Below are positions 16,215 through 25,231 of a stretch of DNA of 64,000 nucleotides, one piece after another. The DNA is from an uncultured Clostridia bacterium (GTDB lineage: Bacteria; Bacillota; Clostridia; Christensenellales; CAAEEZ01), in assembly GCA_934365195.1 (NCBI GenBank), contig CAKRNA010000002.1, forward strand, positions 124,001 through 188,000, in the 5' to 3' direction. The first letter of the stretch is position 1. Every line of letters begins with the position of its first letter. The position numbers and the translations under genes are program-made. The notes below the pieces were generated by a model. That model worked only from the letters and a program-made list of their open reading frames with translations. It was not told where the DNA came from and ran no database searches.

Positions 16215-16901
16215 ATGACTGATTTTGACGAGATTAAAACTGATGACGTTGAAGTTGCTAGCGAGCCTATCGTTGACGTAGACGTTGTTGAAGATGCTGC
16301 CGACGAAGTGGTGGTTGATTTTAGTAACAAAGCAGAGGCTGAGGAAGTTGCCGTAGAAGAGCCTGCAAACGAAGAAGTTGTTGTAAGCGAGCCTACTTGT
16401 GAGGTTGCCGATAATAACGCTAGCGAAGAAAAAGAGGACGGCAAAAAGAAGAAAAAGGTTAAAAAAGACAAGAAAGTTAAGGAAAAAGTGGAGGCTGAAG
16501 TAGTAGAAGTGGACAATATCCCAAGCGAAGTTGTTTCTACTAAGGACAGCAAAAAGTCCAAAAAAGCATTGAGTTTCATTTGCTTTACCATAATTATTTT
16601 ATCACTTTTGTTTAGCATAATCGATTGGGTTGTTTCGGGCGTAACCAAAGATCCTCAAATTATGCTTCACCTAATGGACTGGATTGTAATGGTATTGTAT
16701 ATCTTTATCGCAGCAAAAGCGCTTCCATTCCTAAACGGTAAGAAAAAGTGGGTAAAAGTATTGTTCTGGATTTGCGTAATTGCTACGCTTGTATGTATCC
16801 TAGTTCCTATGGTGCTAGACTACGTAGAACTTTCTAACGCAATCAAAGACGCAGAGGCTAAAAAAGAGGCTGCAAAAGGCTTGTTTAGTTTGTTTGCGTA
16901 A
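16215..16901 (+). CDS. Unknown membrane protein with acidic then lysine-rich N-terminal region
   Basis: I do not recognise this gene. Residues 1-75 are strongly acidic, rich in Glu, Asp and Val. Then comes a lysine-rich stretch (GKKKKKVKKDKKVKEKVE), and the C-terminal part has three hydrophobic helices (starting near FICFTIIILSLLF, LMDWIVMVLYIFI and VLFWICVIATLVC). An ATG at 16203 overlaps the ribosome binding site GGAGGG, so the ATG at 16215 is chosen. The gene has its own terminator and probably its own promoter. The charge layout suggests a cytoplasmic tail that binds something charged, but no function can be given. Confidence 0.7.
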   Translation: MTDFDEIKTDDVEVASEPIVDVDVVEDAADEVVVDFSNKAEAEEVAVEEPANEEVVVSEPTCEVADNNASEEKEDGKKKKKVKKDKKVKEKVEAEVVEVDNIPSEVVSTKDSKKSKKALSFICFTIIILSLLFSIIDWVVSGVTKDPQIMLHLMDWIVMVLYIFIAAKALPFLNGKKKWVKVLFWICVIATLVCILVPMVLDYVELSNAIKDAEAKKEAAKGLFSLFA

Positions 16902-16918
16902 ATATTAGACAAAAAATT

Positions 16919-16945
16919 AAGACTAACGAAAGTTAGTCTTTTTTT
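16919..16945. terminator. Bidirectional terminator between the unknown membrane protein gene and rqcH
   Basis: A 9-bp perfect stem (AAGACTAAC/GTTAGTCTT, 16919-16927 and 16932-16940) with a GAAA loop has T runs on both strands. It can serve the plus-strand gene and, at some distance, rqcH. Confidence 0.88.
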
Positions 16946-17091
16946 CATTTAGTTTACGATATTTTTTAGGTGCTAAGGTTGAACTCTCGTGCGGTTGTTC
17001 TACTTTTAACCTATTTTTAATACCACTTAAAAGTATGCGCCGTTTTACCTATTCAAAATATAAACAAAATTAGGCAATTTTTTTTGAGCGC

Positions 17092-18762
17092 TCAGTCTTT
17101 TTTTAGGTATTCTTCGTGGCAACTAGGCGTAACAAGAGCGGTTTTATAGTTCACGTAGTAAACCAGTCCTTTATGGGTTTGGTCTATTCTTTGCACGTTT
17201 TTCCTTTCGGTGTAGTCCACTTCCACTTTGCCTCCGTTGTTTTTGGAGTAGTAAGCGGCAAGTTCAAGCGCAACTTTTAGGGCGGTGTCGCTGATTTTAT
17301 CGTTTTTCCTAAAAACTACCACGTGCGAGCCGTGAGAAGATTTTACGTGACACCAAATATCCTTAGCGTTTGCGATTTTAAAGGTTAGTAGGTCGTTTTG
17401 TAGGTTGTTTTTACCAACGATTATTACGTTTCCGTCCACTTCGTAGGTTAGTAATTCCACCGTATCTTTTTTCTTTTTGCGCTTACGCTTAAAAATACCT
17501 AGTATTTCAAGTTCGCTTTCAATTTCCATTGTTGAGTCACCGTAAGACAGGCTGTCAAGTTCCGCCAAAATGCTGTTGGCGTAGGTTAGTGCGGTTTTGT
17601 TTAGTTCAAGTTGCTGCTTTGTTACCTCTTCGGCGTTTTTAAGTTTGGTGTATTTTTTGTAGTACTTACCAGCGTTCTCTTTCGGCGATAATTTTTCGTC
17701 AAGCGGCAAAGTAATATCTTGGTTAAGGTAGTAGTCGTAAATGGTGATTTCCTTCATACCTTTTTTGATTTGATACATATTGCTTGTAAGAAGTTCTCCG
17801 TACTTTTTAAATACGTCCTTTCCGTCGCACTCTACAAGTTTGTTTTGGTTAATTTTTATCTTTTTTTCGGTTTTTATTATATATTTCCTAAGTAAATTAT
17901 AATAGTTTTTGGTTTTTTCTTTCAGTCTAACGTCCTCGTCTATTACTTGACTTTGGTAGTCGATAGCCTCGAATAAGTAGTCAAACCGTTTTGCGCTTTC
18001 CATAGTTTCAAAAGAAAATACAGCCTCGTTATCCTTAGTTACGTAGAATTGTAAGCCACAATTTTCGCCCGAATTTAACTTGTCGATTACGGTAATCAAG
18101 CCGCCTAAATCGTAGTTTACGTTAGGGCTTTTTAACAATATTTCAAGGTTTGCTTTTGTAATGCCGCAAAAATTTGCCATTAAATAATCGGTAAGATTTT
18201 GGGGGGTTTCCTTTTCTATTTTTTCTTTGTAATCTTTAAGTTTAAAAATGCTCGGTTTTTGATTAGACGGCAAAAATTCGTACTTAATACCAGCAAAAAT
18301 AGGGCGTTTTTGACCGTTATCGATTGATAGCGTTCTAAGTGCGCTCATAATTACGCCGCTTTCGTTACAAAAAATAACGTTGGAGTAGCGGTTAATTAGT
18401 TCGCAGTAAACGTAAAATTTTCTTTCGTACAGCAGTTCGTCCTTGCCTAAAAACGTGATTTTGACAATCCTATCGTCGTTTTCGATAGTTATGTTTTCAA
18501 TTATCGCACCCACCAAATATTTTCTAAGTAGCATGCAAAAATTAGGGCAGGTTTCGGGGTTGGTTTTTTTAAAGTTAGTTAGGGTGATTCTTTGCAAAGT
18601 AGGGTTTGCCGAAATACTTAGAGTATAATTTTCGCCGTTATTTCTAACGATTAGTCTAAGTTCGTCCACTTCGGGCTGATTTATTTTTGTAATTTTGCCC
18701 ATAATCAATTTGTCTTTAAGTTCTTTTGTTAAAACGCTAAGCGTTATTAAATCTAATGACAC
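17092..18762 (-). CDS. rqcH: RqcH, ribosome-associated quality control factor (NFACT family)
   Basis: RqcH binds stalled 50S subunits with peptidyl-tRNA and directs C-terminal alanine tailing of the blocked chain. The NFACT-N domain starts SLDLITLSVLTKELKD. The invariant Asp-Arg pair falls at residues 97-98 (NDDRIV), the same numbers as in B. subtilis RqcH. A coiled-coil middle is visible, and the NFACT-R domain carries DIWCHVKSSHGSHVVVF. At 556 residues it is close to the normal size. The start is GTG with AGGTGA upstream. It is divergent from tig and transcribed alone. Confidence 0.94.
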   Translation of the reverse strand: MSLDLITLSVLTKELKDKLIMGKITKINQPEVDELRLIVRNNGENYTLSISANPTLQRITLTNFKKTNPETCPNFCMLLRKYLVGAIIENITIENDDRIVKITFLGKDELLYERKFYVYCELINRYSNVIFCNESGVIMSALRTLSIDNGQKRPIFAGIKYEFLPSNQKPSIFKLKDYKEKIEKETPQNLTDYLMANFCGITKANLEILLKSPNVNYDLGGLITVIDKLNSGENCGLQFYVTKDNEAVFSFETMESAKRFDYLFEAIDYQSQVIDEDVRLKEKTKNYYNLLRKYIIKTEKKIKINQNKLVECDGKDVFKKYGELLTSNMYQIKKGMKEITIYDYYLNQDITLPLDEKLSPKENAGKYYKKYTKLKNAEEVTKQQLELNKTALTYANSILAELDSLSYGDSTMEIESELEILGIFKRKRKKKKDTVELLTYEVDGNVIIVGKNNLQNDLLTFKIANAKDIWCHVKSSHGSHVVVFRKNDKISDTALKVALELAAYYSKNNGGKVEVDYTERKNVQRIDQTHKGLVYYVNYKTALVTPSCHEEYLKKD

Positions 18763-18871
18763 TTCTTCACCTACTTTTTTGTTATTATACTATAAAGCGA
18801 TAAATTTATCAAATATATTTATATTTTTATTAAAAGTATTAAACAATAGTAGTTATTGCGTGGTAAATTCA

Positions 18872-18900
18872 TTGCCAACAAAATATAATTATGTTATAAT
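18872..18900 (+). promoter_or_regulatory. Sigma-A promoter of the tig-clpP-clpX-lon cluster
   Basis: TTGCCA (18872-18877) and TATAAT (18895-18900) are 17 nt apart, with an extended TGT before the -10. The start of transcription near 18907 rules out the in-frame ATG at 18904 as the tig start. Confidence 0.75.
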
Positions 18901-18936
18901 TCTATGGTGAAATTCACATTGTGGAGGATGATATTG

Positions 18937-20229
18937 ATGAATTACAAGAAAGAAGTACTTGAAAACAAAAAAGTTAAGTTCACCGCAGAAATAGATGCGG
19001 AAACCTTTGAAAAGGCATTAGAAGAGGCTTACCAAAAGAATAAGCACAAGTTTGCCGTAGAAGGATTTAGAAAAGGTAAAGCACCTAGAAAAGTTATTGA
19101 GAAAAACTATGGTCAAGGCGTATTCTTCGAGGACGCTATAGATATTATTTTACCGGAGGCTTACTCTGAAATTCTTAGCCAAGAGAAAGACCTTGAAGTT
19201 GTATCGAGACCTGACGTTGACGTTGTAGACGTTACCGAAGAGGGCGCAGTTACCGTAACTTATGAAGTTGCCGTAAAACCTGAAGTTGAACTTGGCGAGT
19301 ACACGGGTATTGAAATAAAAGGTGAAAAAACCACCGTTACCAAGGCTGACGTTGACGCTGAATTAAACAAAGCGCTAGACAAAGCAAGCAGAATGGTAGA
19401 AGTAACCGAAGACAGAGCAATCCAAAACGGCGAGACCGCTAATATCGACTTCGTTGGTTCTATCGACGGCGTAGAGTTCGAGGGCGGCAAAGGTGACAAC
19501 TTTGACCTAGAATTAGGCAGCGGTATGTTTATCCCGGGCTTCGAGGAGCAAGTTGTTGGTATGAAAGCCGGCGAAGTTAAAGACGTAAAAGTTACTTTCC
19601 CTGCTGAGTACGGCGCTAAGGAAGTTGCCGGCAAAGAGGCTGTATTTAAGGTTACCTTAAAACAAATCAAAGTAAAAGAAGTTCCTGCTCTTGACGACGA
19701 GTTTGCTAAAGACGTAAGCGAATTCGACACTTTGGAGGACTACAAAAAGGATATTAAGGCAAGACTAAAAGCAGATAAAGTTGCTAAGGCTGAAAGGGCT
19801 AACGAGGACGCTTTAATCCAAACCGTTGTTAAAAACGCTAAAATGGATATCCCCGCTGAAATGATCGAGTATCAAGCAGAGTCTATGGCAAGAGAGTTCG
19901 AGTACAGATTAGAGAGCCAAGGTATGAAACTTGACGACTACCTAAAATATATCAACATGACCGTGGATGATTTAATCAATCAATACAAGCCGTCTGCTGA
20001 AGAAACCATCAGAGTAAGACTTACCTTAGAGGCTATTATCGAAAAAGAGCACATTGCCGCTACCGTAGAGGAAATCGACGAGCAAGTTAAGAAATACGCT
20101 GAAATGCAAAAGAAAGAAGTAGAAGACTTCAGAAGTATGCTTGACGAAAGAGAGAAATTCTACATAGAAAGCGATATTAAGACAGAAAAAGTATTAAAAT
20201 TCTTGAAGGACAATAATAAAATTAAATAG
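18937..20229 (+). CDS. tig: Trigger factor
   Basis: A ribosome-bound chaperone and peptidyl-prolyl isomerase of 430 residues. The ribosome-binding signature FRKGKAPRKVIEKNYG is at about residues 43-58. The FKBP domain (about 160-245) contains DFVGSIDGVEFEGGKG and FIPGFEEQVVGMK, and the helical C-terminal chaperone domain follows. Upstream in-frame ATGs at 18904 and 18928 lie before or inside the ribosome binding site GGAGG (18923-18927), so 18937 is chosen. It heads the tig-clpP-clpX-lon-engB order usual in Firmicutes. Confidence 0.96.
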   Translation: MNYKKEVLENKKVKFTAEIDAETFEKALEEAYQKNKHKFAVEGFRKGKAPRKVIEKNYGQGVFFEDAIDIILPEAYSEILSQEKDLEVVSRPDVDVVDVTEEGAVTVTYEVAVKPEVELGEYTGIEIKGEKTTVTKADVDAELNKALDKASRMVEVTEDRAIQNGETANIDFVGSIDGVEFEGGKGDNFDLELGSGMFIPGFEEQVVGMKAGEVKDVKVTFPAEYGAKEVAGKEAVFKVTLKQIKVKEVPALDDEFAKDVSEFDTLEDYKKDIKARLKADKVAKAERANEDALIQTVVKNAKMDIPAEMIEYQAESMAREFEYRLESQGMKLDDYLKYINMTVDDLINQYKPSAEETIRVRLTLEAIIEKEHIAATVEEIDEQVKKYAEMQKKEVEDFRSMLDEREKFYIESDIKTEKVLKFLKDNNKIK

Positions 20230-20241
20230 ACAGGAGGACTT

Positions 20242-20826
20242 ATGAGCGTAATACCTATGGTCATAGAACAAAGCAATCGTGGAGAAAGATCCTATGACAT
20301 ATACTCAAGATTACTAGAGGACAGAATTATATTCCTAACCGGCGAAATTAACGACGCCGTTGCCGACGTAATTGTTGCTCAACTTATTTACCTAGAAGGT
20401 AAAGATCCTACCAAAGATATCAATTTATACATCAACAGCCCCGGCGGTAGCGTTACTGCCGGAATGGCTATCTACGACACTATGAACTATATTAAGTGCG
20501 ACGTGTCTACCATTTGCATAGGTCTTGCTGCCTCTATGGGCGCATTCCTACTAAGTTCGGGCGCAAAGGGTAAAAGGTTTAGTTTGCCAAACTCTGAGAT
20601 TATGATTCACCAACCGCTAGGCGGTGCGCAAGGTCAGGCGAGTGATATCGCTATCCAAGCCGAAAACATTTTAAGGTGCAAGAAAAAACTAAACAAAATC
20701 CTAGCCGAAAACACCGGTCAAAATATAGAAACTATCGAAAAAGACACCGATAGGGATAATTATATGACCGCTTTGGAGGCTAAAAAGTACGGACTTATCG
20801 ACGATATTTTCGACAAGAGAAAATAA
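20242..20826 (+). CDS. clpP: ATP-dependent Clp protease proteolytic subunit ClpP
   Basis: A 194-residue serine protease that forms the two-ring barrel of ClpXP. The catalytic triad is visible: Ser98 in GLAASMGA, His123 in MIHQPLGG and Asp172 in DTDRDNYM, all at the expected numbering. AGGAGG precedes the ATG. It lies 12 nt after tig and 14 nt before its partner clpX. Confidence 0.98.
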   Translation: MSVIPMVIEQSNRGERSYDIYSRLLEDRIIFLTGEINDAVADVIVAQLIYLEGKDPTKDINLYINSPGGSVTAGMAIYDTMNYIKCDVSTICIGLAASMGAFLLSSGAKGKRFSLPNSEIMIHQPLGGAQGQASDIAIQAENILRCKKKLNKILAENTGQNIETIEKDTDRDNYMTALEAKKYGLIDDIFDKRK

Positions 20827-20840
20827 TTTTGAGGTGAAAA

Positions 20841-22091
20841 GTGGAATTTGATTTTGACAAAGAAATTAGATGTTCGTTTTGCGGAAAATCCGAGACCGAA
20901 GTAAAGAAAATACTTACCGGTCCTAACGGCGTTACCATTTGTAATGAGTGCGTTGCTTTGTGCAGCGAGATTTTAAACGAAGACGACATTGCTGCTACCG
21001 ACGAGATTAAAGAATTCAAATTGCTAAAACCACAAGAGATAAAAGCAAAACTTGACGAATATATCATCGGGCAAGACGCTGCAAAAAAGGTGTTGTCGGT
21101 TGCGGTTTATAACCACTACAAGAGGATAAACCACATTACTGACGAAAGCGACGGCGTAAAACTTGAAAAAAGTAACGTTTTACTTCTTGGCCCGACGGGT
21201 TGCGGCAAAACATTGCTTGCAAAAACCCTTGCCGAGATTTTGAACGTGCCGTTTGCAGTTGCAGACGCTACCACGTTGACCGAGGCAGGTTACGTGGGCG
21301 AAGACGTAGAAAATATCTTGCTAAAACTGATAAATGCGGCTGACGGAGATATTAAGCGTGCCGAACTTGGCATCGTTTATATCGACGAAATTGATAAAAT
21401 TGCAAGAAAAAGCGAAAACGTATCAATTACTAGGGACGTATCGGGCGAGGGCGTACAACAAGCATTATTAAAAATTCTTGAAAGTACCGTTGCTAGCGTG
21501 CCACCGCAAGGCGGAAGGAAACATCCTCAACAAGAAATGTATCAAATCGATACTACAAATATTCTTTTCATTTGTGGCGGTGCATTCGTAGGACTAGATA
21601 AAATTATTCAAAAAAGGCAAGATAATTCGTCGCTAGGCTTTGGCGCTAACGTTAAAAAAGACGAGGAAACGTACTCTGACTTAATAGAGGAAATTCAACC
21701 TAACGACCTAATTAAGTTCGGGCTTATCCCTGAGTTTGTGGGTAGGCTGCCTATCGTGGTCGGCATTAACGACCTTGACGAAAAGGCGCTAATCGAAATA
21801 CTTGAAAAGCCAAAAAATTCGCTAATTAAACAATACAAAAAGTTGTTTAGTTACGACAACGTGGACGTAGAAGTTCAGCCTGAGGCGTTGAAACTTGTCG
21901 CTGATAAAGCAATTAAACTAAAAACGGGCGCAAGAGGACTTAGGTCTATACTAGAGGATACGATGCTAAATATTATGTACGAAATCCCTAGTGATCCCTC
22001 TATCGAAAAGGTGGTTATCACACCTGATACGATAGACAAAAAGTCAAAGCCGATTTTGGTAAGAAAAAATACTACAGAGGAAACAGCATAG
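20841..22091 (+). CDS. clpX: ATP-dependent Clp protease ATP-binding subunit ClpX
   Basis: The AAA+ unfoldase of ClpXP. The N-terminal zinc domain has Cys11, Cys14, Cys34 and Cys37. Walker A is GPTGCGKT at residues 117-124 and Walker B is VYIDEIDKIA. The loop that docks on ClpP reads LGF (in SSLGFGANV) in place of the common IGF. The start is GTG at 20841 behind GAGGTG. The 416-residue length is standard. Confidence 0.97.
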   Translation: MEFDFDKEIRCSFCGKSETEVKKILTGPNGVTICNECVALCSEILNEDDIAATDEIKEFKLLKPQEIKAKLDEYIIGQDAAKKVLSVAVYNHYKRINHITDESDGVKLEKSNVLLLGPTGCGKTLLAKTLAEILNVPFAVADATTLTEAGYVGEDVENILLKLINAADGDIKRAELGIVYIDEIDKIARKSENVSITRDVSGEGVQQALLKILESTVASVPPQGGRKHPQQEMYQIDTTNILFICGGAFVGLDKIIQKRQDNSSLGFGANVKKDEETYSDLIEEIQPNDLIKFGLIPEFVGRLPIVVGINDLDEKALIEILEKPKNSLIKQYKKLFSYDNVDVEVQPEALKLVADKAIKLKTGARGLRSILEDTMLNIMYEIPSDPSIEKVVITPDTIDKKSKPILVRKNTTEETA

Positions 22092-22094
22092 TCA

Positions 22095-24395
22095 ATGGAC
22101 AAAAAAAGTTTGCCGGTTATTGCAATGCGTGGTCTTACGGTTTTCCCGAACACTTCCTTGCATTTTGACGTAGGCAGAGAAATCTCAATAAACGCATTAA
22201 AATTCGCCCTTAAACATGAGGGCGAAATTGTTCTAATTAGCCAAAAAAATCCTAACGTTTTAGAGCCCGGTATCGACGACCTTGAAACTGTTGGAACGCT
22301 TGCTCAAATCAAGCACGCTTTACCAACGGCTAGCGAAGATATGAGGGTGCTTATCGACGGCATTATGAGGGTAAAAGTTACAAACTTTTCAAAAACCGAG
22401 CCGTTTTTTATGGTGGAGTATGAGGAATATGCTGCGCCTGAAGAGGATAAAATCGTACTTGAAGCACTAAAACGTGAGGTCATTTCGCTAATTAAACAAA
22501 TAGAGGCGGTGAACCCCGCTATGAATAAAGAGGTTCTACTAAACGTTATAAACGAGGAAGATATCACCTTGTTTGTAGACAAAACCGCTAATATTTTTGG
22601 CGGAAAACACCAGCAAGAATTACTTAGCGAGCGTGACAATACGAAGCGCTTGGACATTCTTATCGACGTGTTGAAAGAGGAACTTGAAATTGCAAAAGTA
22701 GATAAAATCATATCCTTAAAAGTAAACAAAGCAATCGATAGCAACCAAAAGGAATTTTATCTAAGAGAGCAACTAAAAGCCATTAGTGAGGAACTTGGCG
22801 AGGACGACGAAACGGATAGCCTTGAAGAAAAAATTAAGGGCTTACCGCTTGCCGAAGAGTACGTTACGAAACTACTAAAAGACCTTGCTAGAAGCAAGAA
22901 AATGCCTAATATTTCGCCAGAGTACTCTATAATTCGCAGTTATTTAGAATTCATTACCGAACTTCCTTGGGATAAGGAGAGCGAGGACAACGTGAGTTTA
23001 ATCGAGGCTAAAAAGGTACTGGATAAGGACCATTACGGGCTTGAAGACATTAAGGATAGGATAATAGAGTTTTTGGCTGTTCGCAGTTTGTCTACCGAAA
23101 GGAAAGAGCCTATCGTGTGTCTTGTAGGTCCTCCGGGCGTTGGTAAGACGTCGATTGTTCAATCCATTGCTAAGGCTATGAACAGGAAGTATATTCGTAT
23201 GAGCGTGGGCGGTATGCGTGACGAGGCTGAAATTCGTGGTCACCGTAAAACCTACGTAGGCGCAATGGCAGGTAGAATTTTGACAAATTTAAAACTTGCC
23301 GCAACAAAAAATCCCGTATTTTTGATTGACGAGATTGACAAACTTGCCTCCGACTATAAGGGCGATCCGTCTAGCGCACTTCTTGAGGTGCTTGACCCTG
23401 AACAAAACAACAGTTTTAGGGATAATTACCTTGAAGTTCCGTTCGACTTATCTAACGTTTTGTTTATCACCACGGCAAATTCTCTTCAAACTATTCCGTC
23501 GCCGTTACTTGACCGTATGGAAGTGATTGAAATGAGCGGTTATACCCCTATTGAAAAGGAGCAAATCGCAATTCGTCACCTTATTCCAAAGCAATTAAAG
23601 GCAAACGGTCTAACCGAGGAAGAGGTGAAAATATCTAAAAACGCAGTACGCAAAATAATAGAAGATTACACGGCGGAAAGCGGCGTAAGAGGACTGGAAA
23701 AGCAAATATCAAAAGTACTAAGAAAACTTGCAAAAGAAAAGGTGGAGCAAATTGAAAAGGGCAAAACCTTTAAAAAAAGCGTGACGGAAAATAGCGTAGA
23801 AAAATATCTTGGTCTTGAAATAAATAGGCAAAGAGATATCGTCAAGAACGCAGAAGTGGGCAGGGCAACAGGTCTTGCTTGGACAAGCGTTGGCGGTGAC
23901 GTGCTTACAATAGAGGCCACCGTACTAAAAGGTAAGGGTGATATCGTGCTTACCGGTAAACTTGGCGAGGTTATGCAAGAGAGCGCTAAAATCGGCGTAA
24001 GTTACGTAAAAAAACATGCAAGTAAGTACGGACTAAACGAGGACGATTTTGCAAAACTTGATATACATATTCACGTACCAGAGGGCGCCGTTCCAAAGGA
24101 CGGACCGTCAGCAGGTATCACTATTGCAACGGCAGTACTATCTGCGCTTAGCGGTAAAAAAGTGCGTGGCGACCTATCTATGACGGGCGAAATTACCTTG
24201 CGTGGCAATGTGCTTGCTATCGGCGGATTAAAGGAAAAAACTTTGGCAAGCCACCGAAACGGCATTTACGAAGTAGTGTTGCCAAAAGAGAACGAAAAAG
24301 ACGTGAACGAACTGCCTGAACTAATCAAAAAGAGCATAAAATTCGATTACGTAGAAACTCTTGAAGACGTGTTCGACGTGGTTTTTGAAAAATAA
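22095..24395 (+). CDS. lon: Endopeptidase La (Lon protease)
   Basis: A full-length Lon of 766 residues, an ATP-dependent protease for misfolded and regulatory proteins. The N-terminal LON domain begins LPVIAMRGLTVFPN. The AAA+ module has Walker A GPPGVGKTS and Walker B FLIDEIDKL. The protease domain has the catalytic Ser in PKDGPSAGI and the Lys in GGLKEKTLAS. It follows clpX by 3 nt; the best upstream GAGG is about 14 nt away, so translation may depend on coupling to clpX. Confidence 0.97.
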   Translation: MDKKSLPVIAMRGLTVFPNTSLHFDVGREISINALKFALKHEGEIVLISQKNPNVLEPGIDDLETVGTLAQIKHALPTASEDMRVLIDGIMRVKVTNFSKTEPFFMVEYEEYAAPEEDKIVLEALKREVISLIKQIEAVNPAMNKEVLLNVINEEDITLFVDKTANIFGGKHQQELLSERDNTKRLDILIDVLKEELEIAKVDKIISLKVNKAIDSNQKEFYLREQLKAISEELGEDDETDSLEEKIKGLPLAEEYVTKLLKDLARSKKMPNISPEYSIIRSYLEFITELPWDKESEDNVSLIEAKKVLDKDHYGLEDIKDRIIEFLAVRSLSTERKEPIVCLVGPPGVGKTSIVQSIAKAMNRKYIRMSVGGMRDEAEIRGHRKTYVGAMAGRILTNLKLAATKNPVFLIDEIDKLASDYKGDPSSALLEVLDPEQNNSFRDNYLEVPFDLSNVLFITTANSLQTIPSPLLDRMEVIEMSGYTPIEKEQIAIRHLIPKQLKANGLTEEEVKISKNAVRKIIEDYTAESGVRGLEKQISKVLRKLAKEKVEQIEKGKTFKKSVTENSVEKYLGLEINRQRDIVKNAEVGRATGLAWTSVGGDVLTIEATVLKGKGDIVLTGKLGEVMQESAKIGVSYVKKHASKYGLNEDDFAKLDIHIHVPEGAVPKDGPSAGITIATAVLSALSGKKVRGDLSMTGEITLRGNVLAIGGLKEKTLASHRNGIYEVVLPKENEKDVNELPELIKKSIKFDYVETLEDVFDVVFEK

Positions 24396-24533
24396 TCAGT
24401 TTGTAGTAAACTTATTTTATATATAGGTTTTTAGCATATAATCATCAGGTATTGTTAAAAGTATTTTAAAAATACCAAAAATATAGAATAGTTTATACTA
24501 AATAATATTGTAATAAGAATAACGGAGATAAAT

Positions 24534-25163
24534 ATGCAAATAAAACAATCCAAGTTTTTAATATCGGTTGCAAGTAGCGGAAAACTTCCCGAGTACAGCG
24601 CACCTGAAATTGCTATTGCCGGCAAGTCCAACGTCGGCAAGTCTTCGCTTATAAATTTTTTGGTAAACAACAAGAAAATGGCTAAAACTTCGGCTACGCC
24701 GGGTAGGACTAGGCTGCTAAATTATTTTGAAATAAACAACGGCGAGTTCAATTTGGTGGATTTGCCGGGCTACGGCTACGCAAAAGCCTCAAAGGTGGAA
24801 AAGGACAAGTGGGGTGCGCTAATCGAGGGCTACTTCCAAAACAGCGAAAATTTAAAGCACGTATTAGTGCTAGTGGATAGTAGGCACGAGCCAACACAGG
24901 ACGATATCCAACTTGTTAGTTACTTTTTCTATTACCACATACCTTTTACGATTATCGCCACCAAGACGGATAAATTATCCCGCCAGCAAATATCCAAAAG
25001 CAGAAAGCGTATTGCCGAAACTTTTAGGATAGGCACAAGCGACGTAATTATGACCTCTGCTGAAACAAGGCAGGGTAAGGAGGAACTACTTAGTAGGCTG
25101 GACAGCGTGCTGCACCCGGAAAACGTAGTTTTAGAATATAACGAAACCAAAGCGGACGAATAG
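24534..25163 (+). CDS. engB: Ribosome biogenesis GTP-binding protein EngB/YsxC
   Basis: A 209-residue TRAFAC GTPase needed for late 50S assembly. G1 is AGKSNVGKSSL, G3 is DLPGYGYA and G4 is TKTDK. It starts after a 138-nt gap from lon, with CGGAG before the ATG, so it may have its own promoter. The gene ends in a terminator that overlaps the stop codon. Confidence 0.96.
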   Translation: MQIKQSKFLISVASSGKLPEYSAPEIAIAGKSNVGKSSLINFLVNNKKMAKTSATPGRTRLLNYFEINNGEFNLVDLPGYGYAKASKVEKDKWGALIEGYFQNSENLKHVLVLVDSRHEPTQDDIQLVSYFFYYHIPFTIIATKTDKLSRQQISKSRKRIAETFRIGTSDVIMTSAETRQGKEELLSRLDSVLHPENVVLEYNETKADE

Positions 25164-25175
25164 TCCGTTTTTTTT
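25150..25175 (+). terminator. Rho-independent terminator overlapping the engB stop
   Basis: AAGCGGAC (25150-25157) pairs with GTCCGTTT (25163-25170), with one G-U pair, followed by T residues. Confidence 0.85.
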
Positions 25176-25176
25176 A

Positions 25177-25204
25177 ACTTTTTTTTACCTAATTGCATAC
25201 GATA
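25177..25204 (+). promoter_or_regulatory. Candidate sigma-K promoter
   Basis: AC at 25177-25178, then 17 nt, then CATACGATA at 25196-25204. This fits the Bacillus sigma-K pattern AC-N17-CATANNNTA exactly. Transcription would begin near 25211, just before the ribosome binding site of the following gene. No convincing sigma-A -35 is seen here. The match is short, so chance is possible. Confidence 0.5.
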
Positions 25205-25231
25205 TTATAGAAAATGATAGGAGGTTTTATA

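Noticed and set aside
16115..16648. Minus-strand ORF of 177 codons rich in Ser and Thr
   Set aside because: It is the mirror of the Glu/Asp/Lys-rich coding region of the unknown membrane protein on the plus strand; no ribosome binding site or family pattern.
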